A stretch of 39,584 nt of DNA from a virus. Of the stretch, positions 23,586 through 28,916 are shown piece by piece (the first letter of the stretch is position 1; every line of letters begins with the position of its first letter). Position numbers and translations under genes: made by a program. The stretch spans positions 1 through 39,584 of the IMG/VR virus record IMGVR_UViG_3300031251_000059; one strand, given 5' to 3'. The notes under the pieces were generated by a model. The model saw nothing but the letters and a program-made list of their open reading frames with translations. It was not told the origin of the DNA and made no database searches.

Positions 23586-24026
23586 TCACCGGGCCGGGAA
23601 GTCGATCGCCGCGCGACACGGTTCGCCGCGTAACGTGGCGACGATCTCGACCTCGGCGGGTTGCATGGTCAACGCCGACCATCGGGCGCCCGTCGACGTC
23701 TGCAAGCTGTCGACGCCGATCGCGTTGAGGCCACGATCGACCGTCGGCCGCGTGGTTTCATGCGGGCCCGTGGGCGCTGACCGGCCGGCGACGTGCTCGA
23801 ACCCGCGCACGACGATCCGCGCATCCTGCCACGGGACGGCGTCGAGGTTCTCGAGGGCGATCACGCGGCCCGCCACGGCGGCGCGCGCCCGCAATTCGCA
23901 AGTGCCGTCGGTCCGATGCGTGTTTCGCAGGGCCGGAAACGCCCGCACGAGGCCGAACCCGACGGCGGCGGCGCCGACCACCACGATCGCGCCAACCGTG
24001 ACCGCTGACACTCCGCGCGTGCTCAT
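23586..24026 (-). CDS. membrane-anchored protein expressed with the repressor, possible lysogenic conversion or exclusion factor
   Basis: A 146-residue protein starting at ATG 24026. Residues about 8-28 form one membrane segment (AVTVGAIVVVGAAAVGFGLV). The rest is a soluble beta-rich domain with two cysteines (C43, C137) that could form a disulfide if exported. It lies four bases from int and 24 bases from the repressor on the same strand, so it should be made in the lysogen. Single-pass membrane proteins placed there are often superinfection-exclusion or lysogenic-conversion factors, but no family is recognised. Function is inferred only from place and topology. Confidence 0.7.
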   Translation of the reverse strand: MSTRGVSAVTVGAIVVVGAAAVGFGLVRAFPALRNTHRTDGTCELRARAAVAGRVIALENLDAVPWQDARIVVRGFEHVAGRSAPTGPHETTRPTVDRGLNAIGVDSLQTSTGARWSALTMQPAEVEIVATLRGEPCRAAIDFPAR

Positions 24027-24050
24027 AACAAATCGACCTCCAACAACAGA

Positions 24051-24569
24051 TCATCGACGAGGCGTTCGACCACGTTTGCGGCTTTTGGCACTCGGGCCCG
24101 TAGCCGCTCGATCTTGTTCGCCAATGACAGCGAGGTTAACGAGGCGCACGGCGAGATCGCCGGCGGCGTCGAGTCGCTCCGTAAGGTCCTTGTTCCGTCG
24201 TTCGAGTGTCTCGAGTTTGCCGAGTAGTTCCTTGATACGAGTCGAAGGGATCGCATCCGTGCCACCTTCCGCGGTTGAGTGTGCCGTACCAAATTGACGG
24301 ATTAGGTCAACCGCTGTCGGTCTATCGGCAAAGAGGGCGGCGAGCGCCTCGTGCAACGTACGTCCGTAGACGAGGCTCAAGGCCAGGAATCGCGAGAGAT
24401 CCGGGTTCCCGCTCCAACCGTATTCCCATCCTCGCAACGTCGCCCCGTCGAACTTGAGGCCCAACTGGCGCACCTGGCGCGCGATTTCCTCGACATCGCG
24501 ATCGCCACGCCAGGCGCGCAGTTGATCGCCGAACGCGCCATAGGTTCGCACCCGTACCCGGTTCGGCAC
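24051..24569 (-). CDS. phage repressor, HTH plus coiled coil
   Basis: A 172-residue DNA-binding protein on the minus strand, starting at GTG 24569 and facing away from the Cro-like gene. Residues about 12-82 form an XRE-like helix-turn-helix domain (FGDQLRAWRGDRDVEEIARQ, then GATLRGWEYGWSGNPDLSRFLALSLVYG). Residues about 108-147 are a coiled coil (RIKELLGKLETLERRNKDLTERL), a probable oligomerisation segment, and the end is basic. There is no S24/LexA-type protease domain, so RecA-driven self-cleavage is not expected. The gene starts about six bases after a putative -10, so its mRNA may be leaderless as for lambda cI from PRM. It probably controls the operators at 24593-24671. Confidence 0.78.
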   Translation of the reverse strand: MPNRVRVRTYGAFGDQLRAWRGDRDVEEIARQVRQLGLKFDGATLRGWEYGWSGNPDLSRFLALSLVYGRTLHEALAALFADRPTAVDLIRQFGTAHSTAEGGTDAIPSTRIKELLGKLETLERRNKDLTERLDAAGDLAVRLVNLAVIGEQDRAATGPSAKSRKRGRTPRR

Positions 24570-24575
24570 GCCTCA

Positions 24576-24605
24576 AATTTACTGCCGTCGGCATTGACAC
24601 GGCAA
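24576..24605 (-). promoter_or_regulatory. leftward promoter for repressor, membrane protein and int
   Basis: On the minus strand TTGCCG (24605-24600) and TAAATT (24581-24576) are separated by 18 bases, fitting a sigma70-type promoter. Transcription would begin at about 24569, the first base of the repressor GTG, so the message would be leaderless. The -35 lies inside operator-like site 1. Visible by sequence only. Confidence 0.55.
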
Positions 24606-24606
24606 C
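24593..24606. promoter_or_regulatory. operator-like site 1
   Basis: ATTGACACGGCAAC, an imperfect palindrome of half-sites RTTGMC with a 2-base centre. It overlaps the -35 of the leftward promoter. The same 14-base pattern recurs 31 and 65 bases further right. Confidence 0.6.
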
Positions 24607-24623
24607 AGGCGACCAAAAAAGAC

Positions 24624-24637
24624 ATTGACGCGGCAAC
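24624..24637. promoter_or_regulatory. operator-like site 2
   Basis: ATTGACGCGGCAAC differs from site 1 at one base. It contains the -35 TTGACG of the rightward promoter. Binding here should block rightward transcription (inference from lambda-type switches). Confidence 0.6.
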
Positions 24638-24654
24638 GCGTCCGATCGTATTGT
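24625..24654 (+). promoter_or_regulatory. rightward early promoter for the Cro-like gene
   Basis: TTGACG (24625-24630) and TATTGT (24649-24654) are 18 bases apart. The start of transcription would be near 24661, three bases before ATG 24664, and no ribosome binding site precedes that ATG. The early message may thus be leaderless or nearly so. Confidence 0.55.
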
Positions 24655-24657
24655 CTC

Positions 24658-24671
24658 GTTGCAATGGCAAC
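24658..24671. promoter_or_regulatory. operator-like site 3, over the Cro-like start codon
   Basis: GTTGCAATGGCAAC is the most symmetrical of the three sites (five of six half-site positions pair). Its centre is the ATG of the Cro-like gene. It begins 34 bases after site 2 and could serve autoregulation by the repressor or the Cro-like protein. Confidence 0.55.
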
Positions 24672-24948
24672 GAACCCACTTCCGCGCGTTCGGTTCAACG
24701 GGCAATTAATGACAGAGGACGCCGCGGCGGCCGGCCTCGATCCGCGGGATCTGGCCGATCGGACGAACGGCGCGATCGCGCATCGGACCGTGTACCGGTT
24801 CCTCGCCAACGACACGCAAACGGTGCGAACGGCGCGCGCACTCGCCGCGGTGCTCGGGTTTCCCGTCGGGCGGTATGTCGTCAACGCCTCACCTGTCAAG
24901 ACCGTAAGCGAAGCGGCCGATCGGTCGGGCGCTGAGGTCGACCGTTGA
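24664..24948 (+). CDS. Cro-like XRE-family regulator
   Basis: A 94-residue protein starting at ATG 24664, within operator-like site 3. It has a helix-turn-helix of the XRE type (about residues 24-68): LDPRDLADRTNGAIAHRTVYRFLANDTQTVRTARALAAVLG. This is the order of helices seen in Cro-like proteins and in small phage repressors. Divergent orientation to the repressor gene and the shared operator region suggest that it opposes the repressor at the lytic decision. The C-terminal 25 residues are polar. It is the first gene of the rightward early transcript and is coupled to the next gene through a TTGA overlap. Confidence 0.75.
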   Translation: MATNPLPRVRFNGQLMTEDAAAAGLDPRDLADRTNGAIAHRTVYRFLANDTQTVRTARALAAVLGFPVGRYVVNASPVKTVSEAADRSGAEVDR

Positions 24949-25187
24949 ACCGCTGGCTTGTGGGCGATCGAATTCCGGCGGTGCTCACGCGTGAAGAACT
25001 CGCCGAGGGCCTCGGCTGGACGTTGCGCCAGGTCGACAACGCGCGGCGCCGTGCACACCCGGCGATCCGGCCAAAGTCGGGCCCGGGTCGCCTATTCGAC
25101 GGAGTCGCGGTTCAACAGTGGATCAACGAACACACGCCGGCCGAAGTGGGGCGGCGATTTTTCGGCGCCGCGCGCCGAACGGGATAG
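24945..25187 (+). CDS. excisionase-like small HTH protein
   Basis: An 80-residue protein starting at TTG 24945, which overlaps the preceding stop as TTGA, with GAGG seven bases upstream; GTG 24960 is an alternative start. Residues about 13-62 match a MerR/AlpA-type winged HTH: VLTREELAEGLGWTLRQVDNARRR, then a wing with KSGPGRLFDGVAVQQWI. Such proteins serve as excisionases or early activators in temperate phages. The gene follows Cro directly, away from int, so it may be xis or a CII-like regulator. The 191 bases after it contain a -10-like element and a hairpin (see below). Confidence 0.65.
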   Translation: MNRWLVGDRIPAVLTREELAEGLGWTLRQVDNARRRAHPAIRPKSGPGRLFDGVAVQQWINEHTPAEVGRRFFGAARRTG

Positions 25188-25315
25188 GGGCGGCCGGTAC
25201 GCGTCGGCCGCGGCACTGACGCCGCGCGACGTGGGCCAGGTCGGCGGGTTGCCACGCCTGGCCGTTTTCGCAAACCGGGCGCCGGGATTCGGAAATAGAG
25301 ACACCCGGCCGCCTC

Positions 25316-25321
25316 TATAAA
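25316..25321 (+). promoter_or_regulatory. TATAAA -10-like element before the early operon
   Basis: TATAAA is an unusually AT-rich hexamer in this genome and lies 63 bases before GTG 25379. No good -35 lies 16-18 bases upstream, so an activator or extended form would be needed. Transcription would begin near 25328, at the foot of a perfect hairpin. Confidence 0.35.
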
Positions 25322-25325
25322 CGAA

Positions 25326-25349
25326 AGGCCCACGCGGGAACGTGGGCCT
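25326..25349 (+). promoter_or_regulatory. 9-bp hairpin at the start of the early operon leader
   Basis: AGGCCCACG (25326-25334) and CGTGGGCCT (25341-25349) form a perfect stem with a six-base loop. No T-run follows. It can be a terminator-like end for the Cro/excisionase transcript, an antitermination site or, if TATAAA at 25316 is a promoter, a 5' protective hairpin. The rest of 25188-25378 shows nothing else recognisable except a ribosome binding site AAAAGAGG. Confidence 0.5.
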
Positions 25350-25378
25350 AACTCAGCGAACGAAAAGAGGTTTCGAAC

Positions 25379-25621
25379 GTGAGCACACCGATCGTAACAC
25401 GCTCTCAACCCGCACGCGCCGCGGTCCTCGCGCTCGAGGTCACGACGATCGACCACGCCGGTACCGTCGAGGTCGGTGTTTTCCCCTACTTCGTTGAGGG
25501 CGAGGACGGGATCGAGATCGAGGCGCCGGCGCAGTTCGATCAGGCCGATTTCATCAACCCGGACGTATACGCGTCGGTCGCCGTGCGACCTGTGATGTTG
25601 AGCACGAGGTACACCCGATGA
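25379..25621 (+). CDS. small early protein, unknown
   Basis: An 80-residue acidic protein starting at GTG 25379 with a strong AAAAGAGG site upstream. Strand-like stretches (AAVLALEVTTIDHAGTVEVGVFPYFVEG) suggest a small beta domain; the rest is acidic (EGEDGIEIEAPAQFDQADF). Its size, acidity and first place in the early operon are features often seen in host-takeover or DNA-mimic proteins, but there is no family match to support this. Its stop overlaps the next start. Confidence 0.65.
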   Translation: MSTPIVTRSQPARAAVLALEVTTIDHAGTVEVGVFPYFVEGEDGIEIEAPAQFDQADFINPDVYASVAVRPVMLSTRYTR

Positions 25622-25809
25622 CCGGGCAGAACGCGCCCGCGTGCGTGCACGCCTGGCAACCCGTCGCCGATGGTTCATGGGCCGGCAACGAACGCGGGTA
25701 TCGGGTCCTCGAGCGGTGCCAGAACTGCCAGGCCGAACGCATGGGCGATCTTGTGCCGTTCGACACGCTCGAACGCGTGCGCGTCGACCTCGGCCGCCGG
25801 GAGGAATAG
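25618..25809 (+). CDS. small zinc-binding early protein
   Basis: A 63-residue protein starting at ATG 25618, overlapping the previous stop as ATGA. It has a probable zinc site formed by C9, H11 and C34/C37 (CVH and CQNC). In between lies WQPVADGSWAGNERGYRVLERC, like the short knuckles of zinc-ribbon proteins. The end is charged. Function unknown; it is one of six or more small zinc proteins in this genome. It is followed after four bases by the J-domain gene. Confidence 0.65.
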   Translation: MTGQNAPACVHAWQPVADGSWAGNERGYRVLERCQNCQAERMGDLVPFDTLERVRVDLGRREE

Positions 25810-25813
25810 GCCA

Positions 25814-26485
25814 ATGACGACACACGAAACGGCCACGCGGTATCCGCTGACCTGGCCGACGGGATGGGCGCGGACACCGGCGTCGTGGCGTAAGCGGGCT
25901 CGATTTTCATCGTCTACCATTCGCACGCACACGCGCGCCGATGGCACGTCTACGTACCACCGGCGATCGCGAGAACTCACGATCGCCGAAGCCCTCGACC
26001 GACTCGCGATCGAATTGCGTCGCCTCGGCGCCAGGTTCGAACTCGTAAGTACAAACGTCGAACTTCGGAACGACGGCATCCCGCGGTCGAATCGACGCGA
26101 TCCTGACGATCCGGGCGCGGCTGTGTATTTCCTGTTGAACGGGAAACCGCGGTGCCTGGCGTGCGACCGATGGGATCGGGTCGCCGACAACATCGGATCG
26201 ATCGCGGGGCATATCGACGCGATCCGCGCGATCGACCGGTACGGCGTCGGCACGCTCGATCAAGCGTTCGCCGGATATACCGCGGCGTTACCACCGGATC
26301 CCGGCCACGATTGGCGCCTCGTGCTCGGGTTCGGGGCGGCCGAGGCCGTGAGTGTGGCAGCCGTGCAGGCTCGGTTCCGGGCGCAATTGCCGCGCGTTCA
26401 TCCAGATAACGCCGGCGGATCGCACGACGCGATGGTGCGGTTGAACAACGCGCGCGACGCCGCGTTCCGGGAGTTAGGGGCGTGA
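25814..26485 (+). CDS. J-domain (DnaJ-like) phage protein
   Basis: A 223-residue protein starting at ATG 25814 behind GGAGGAA. The C-terminal 60 residues look like a J-domain: DWRLVLGFGAAEAVSVAAVQARFRAQLPRVHPD, with the diagnostic HPD at 196-198, then helix NNARDAAFRELGA. A J-domain activates the ATPase of host DnaK. The N-terminal 155 residues form a separate unknown domain with a lone CxxC (CLAC, 114-117), perhaps the part that chooses the client. In lambda the host DnaJ/DnaK frees the helicase at the origin, so a phage J-protein may serve replication or assembly. The longer upstream frame overlaps the previous gene and is rejected. Confidence 0.75.
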   Translation: MTTHETATRYPLTWPTGWARTPASWRKRARFSSSTIRTHTRADGTSTYHRRSRELTIAEALDRLAIELRRLGARFELVSTNVELRNDGIPRSNRRDPDDPGAAVYFLLNGKPRCLACDRWDRVADNIGSIAGHIDAIRAIDRYGVGTLDQAFAGYTAALPPDPGHDWRLVLGFGAAEAVSVAAVQARFRAQLPRVHPDNAGGSHDAMVRLNNARDAAFRELGA

Positions 26486-26634
26486 CGGGCGCCGATCTAT
26501 TCGGCCACGCCTCGACGTGGGCGGCCGTCGCCGTCGTCACGGCCGCGCTCGTGCTCTGGTCACACGCCGTCGACCGCGGCCTCGATATTTTCCATTCATA
26601 CGCGGCGCGCCTATTCGGCCGCCGGAAGGATTGA
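26482..26634 (+). CDS. 50-residue single-pass membrane protein
   Basis: A short gene from GTG 26482 (overlapping the previous stop as GTGA) to TGA 26634. The product has one membrane segment at about residues 12-28 (STWAAVAVVTAALVLWSHAV) and a basic C-terminal tail (RLFGRRKD). It would sit in the inner membrane with the tail inside by the positive-inside rule. No family is recognised. Its tight coupling and GC-rich third positions support that it is real. Membrane miniproteins in early operons can block superinfection or affect host physiology, which is only a guess here. Confidence 0.65.
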   Translation: MTGADLFGHASTWAAVAVVTAALVLWSHAVDRGLDIFHSYAARLFGRRKD

Positions 26635-26639
26635 TCCCG

Positions 26640-27764
26640 ATGTCACCGAACGAACACGCGGCGCCGCACGCGGGCGCCGAACTGGTCGACGTGCCGACGG
26701 TCGGCGCCCTCGAGGCGCAAACCCGCGGCGAGATCGACATTCAGATCGTGACGGCGCGCCGGTTCCCGCGCTCGATCGAGACGTTCATGCGTAAGGCGTC
26801 GGGCATGGCCACGCTCGACGAGGACACGGCGGCCTCGTGTTTCTACGTGCTCCCGAAACGCAAGGGCAGCGAGAAAGCGATCGAGGGACCCTCGGCGCGA
26901 CTCGGCGAAATCGTCGCGGCCGGGTGGGGGCATATGCGGATTCAAGGCCGGATCGTGGACGTCGACGATCGGTTCGTCACGGCGTGCGGCGTGGCATGGG
27001 ATCTCGAAAACAACGTCGCCCGGTCCGTCGAGATCAAGCGCCGGATCACCGACAAGAACGGGCACACGTACAGCGAGGACATGATCGCGACCACGGCGAA
27101 CGCGGCGATCGCAATTGCGACACGAAACGCGATCTTTCAAGTCATACCGAACACCTACACCCGCCAACTGTTCAACCTGTGTAAGAAAGTGGCGATCGGC
27201 AAGGCGGAAACGCTCTCAACCCGGCGCGCCGAGTCGATCGAGTATTTCGGCAAGATGGGGGTGCCGGCCGCGCGCGTGTTCGCCGCGCTCGAGGTTCGCG
27301 GGCTCGAGGACATCACCGGCGATCACCTTGTGACGTTGCGCGGCCTGGCGACGGCGATTCGTGAGGGCGACACGACGGTCGATGAAGCGTTCCCGGCCGC
27401 GTCGACCGCGGCGCCGTCGGCCAGTGGGACCGACGCCACGGCCGCGGCGATTCGGGAGGAACTCACCGCGTCTCAATTACCCGACGCCGGGGCCGATATC
27501 GATCGCGCGCTCGCCGATCGGCGCCTGTCACCCGGGCAAGCCCTCGCCCTATTGCGCCAGTACCGCGGGAACGTGGCCGGTCTGTCCTCGGCCCTGCTCG
27601 CACTCGACGCGCCGGCGGGGAAGTCGCCCGCGGCGAAGTCACCCGCGGCGCCGGTCACGTCGGCCGTGTCTACGCCCGCGCCGTCGACCATGCCCGCGCC
27701 GGCCGCGGCGGCGGCGCCAGGCGTTCACGCGAACCCGGCGGCGCCCTCGGCCTGGTTGATCTAG
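26640..27764 (+). CDS. putative recombination protein (ssDNA-annealing type), uncertain
   Basis: A 374-residue protein starting at ATG 26640. The folded core (about 30-250) contains IEGPSARLGEIVAAGWGHMRIQ, VTACGVAWDLENNVARSVEIKRRIT, then MIATTANAAIAIATRNAIFQVIPNTYTRQ. I associate this family with phage clusters holding a PD-(D/E)XK nuclease, as here. The C-terminal 100 residues are Ala/Pro-rich and disordered. By gene neighbourhood it would be a Beta/RecT-like annealing protein with the nuclease and ATPase that follow. I cannot verify the family by search, so a different DNA-maintenance role remains possible. The longer upstream frame would cover the membrane miniprotein gene and is rejected. 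Confidence 0.6.
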   Translation: MSPNEHAAPHAGAELVDVPTVGALEAQTRGEIDIQIVTARRFPRSIETFMRKASGMATLDEDTAASCFYVLPKRKGSEKAIEGPSARLGEIVAAGWGHMRIQGRIVDVDDRFVTACGVAWDLENNVARSVEIKRRITDKNGHTYSEDMIATTANAAIAIATRNAIFQVIPNTYTRQLFNLCKKVAIGKAETLSTRRAESIEYFGKMGVPAARVFAALEVRGLEDITGDHLVTLRGLATAIREGDTTVDEAFPAASTAAPSASGTDATAAAIREELTASQLPDAGADIDRALADRRLSPGQALALLRQYRGNVAGLSSALLALDAPAGKSPAAKSPAAPVTSAVSTPAPSTMPAPAAAAAPGVHANPAAPSAWLI

Positions 27765-27773
27765 GGGCGCCCG

Positions 27774-28916
27774 ATGGATACCGCCCTCACCGCAACCAGG
27801 CGCCGCTCGGCCCTCGAGACGTTCGCGGCGTGTTCGTACCGATGGGATCAACTCTATCGGCGCGGCGTAGTCGACGAATCGGCCGCGGCTCGACGCGGTA
27901 CGACGTTTCACGCGTGCGCGCATACCTACATTCAAGCCCTCTGGTCACGGCGAGAGTCCTTGAACCAGGACCTCGCCCCGATCGCGTTCCGGGCCGCCGT
28001 CGCCGCGTCGCCGTGTCCGGCCGATCTACTCGGCGAGGTCGACGATCTGTTCGCGCGATGGGTCGAATCCTTCGAATTGGACCTCGACGCGTACGTACTG
28101 GCCGAGGAAAACCCGGCCGACCCGGACGGGTACCAATTGCGGATCGATCTCGCCTACGCCCGCGGCGAGGTCCTCGAGATCGTCGACTGGAAAACACACT
28201 ATCAGGTTTGGACGGCCGACCGGGTCCGCGCGTCCTTTCAGGCGCAGTTCTACGCCGCACGGGCCCGTCGGATCTGGCCCGGGTTCCGGGTCTACCGCGT
28301 GATCCTCGTGTTCGTGCGGTTCGGCGCGGCCGTGCCCGTCGAGTACACGGCCGCCGATCTCGACCGGGTCGATACGTACGTCGAGGCCCTTGAAGCCGGC
28401 CAGGCCGCGGCGATCCGTGAGCACGAGGCGACCGGCGCCCCGTGGCCGGCGACGCCTGGCGATCACTGTGGGTATTGCTCGCTCGCGTGTCCCGTGGTCG
28501 ACGAACCAACGGCCCTCGATCCCGTCCGCGTGGCGACCCGGGCCGAGGCGGAACAGGTCGCCGGCCAGTACATCGCGCTCATGCACGCGATCGCCGCTCG
28601 GCGCGCGGTCCTGGCCGGCTACACGGCGCAGTTCGGCCCGCTCGACGTGGCCGGCGTCACGTTCGAACACCGGCCTTCGCAATCGATCAAGTACCCGGCC
28701 GCGGCCGTGGTCGACGTGATCCGCGGTGCCGGCGTTGAACCCGGGATCGAGATCGGGAAAACCGCGATCCGGCCGTATGTCACGGCGAAAAAGTGGGCCC
28801 ACGTGCGCGCCGATCTCGAGGCCCTGGCCCGCGCGAAAACCTCGACACGGTTCGGGATGCACCGAACGACCGACACGGCCGGCGACTCCGGCGAGGACGG
28901 CCACGATGAGAATTGA
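27774..28916 (+). CDS. PD-(D/E)XK nuclease, RecB/Cas4-like with iron-sulphur cysteines
   Basis: A 380-residue nuclease starting at ATG 27774. The catalytic site is visible: H46 (RGTTFHA), D125 (LRIDLAYA), and D138 with K140 (EIVDWKTH). One cysteine near the N-terminus (C20, AACSYRW) and three near the middle/C-terminal part (C232, C235, C239 in HCGYCSLACP) match the iron-sulphur staple of AddB/Cas4-type nucleases. It would resect DNA ends to give ssDNA for the annealing protein encoded just before it. An extra C-terminal domain (about 250-380) is unassigned. The ATPase gene starts 11 bases inside its end. Confidence 0.87.
   Translation: MDTALTATRRRSALETFAACSYRWDQLYRRGVVDESAAARRGTTFHACAHTYIQALWSRRESLNQDLAPIAFRAAVAASPCPADLLGEVDDLFARWVESFELDLDAYVLAEENPADPDGYQLRIDLAYARGEVLEIVDWKTHYQVWTADRVRASFQAQFYAARARRIWPGFRVYRVILVFVRFGAAVPVEYTAADLDRVDTYVEALEAGQAAAIREHEATGAPWPATPGDHCGYCSLACPVVDEPTALDPVRVATRAEAEQVAGQYIALMHAIAARRAVLAGYTAQFGPLDVAGVTFEHRPSQSIKYPAAAVVDVIRGAGVEPGIEIGKTAIRPYVTAKKWAHVRADLEALARAKTSTRFGMHRTTDTAGDSGEDGHDEN

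Noticed and set aside
23290-24297. 335-codon plus-strand open frame across int and the repressor operon
   Set aside because: Arg/Pro/Thr-rich translation typical of an antisense frame. The minus-strand int, membrane protein and repressor show clear motifs and tight spacing.
25326-25349. Classical intrinsic terminator
   Set aside because: The stem is perfect but is followed by AACTCAG, not a T-run. It is kept only as a leader hairpin.
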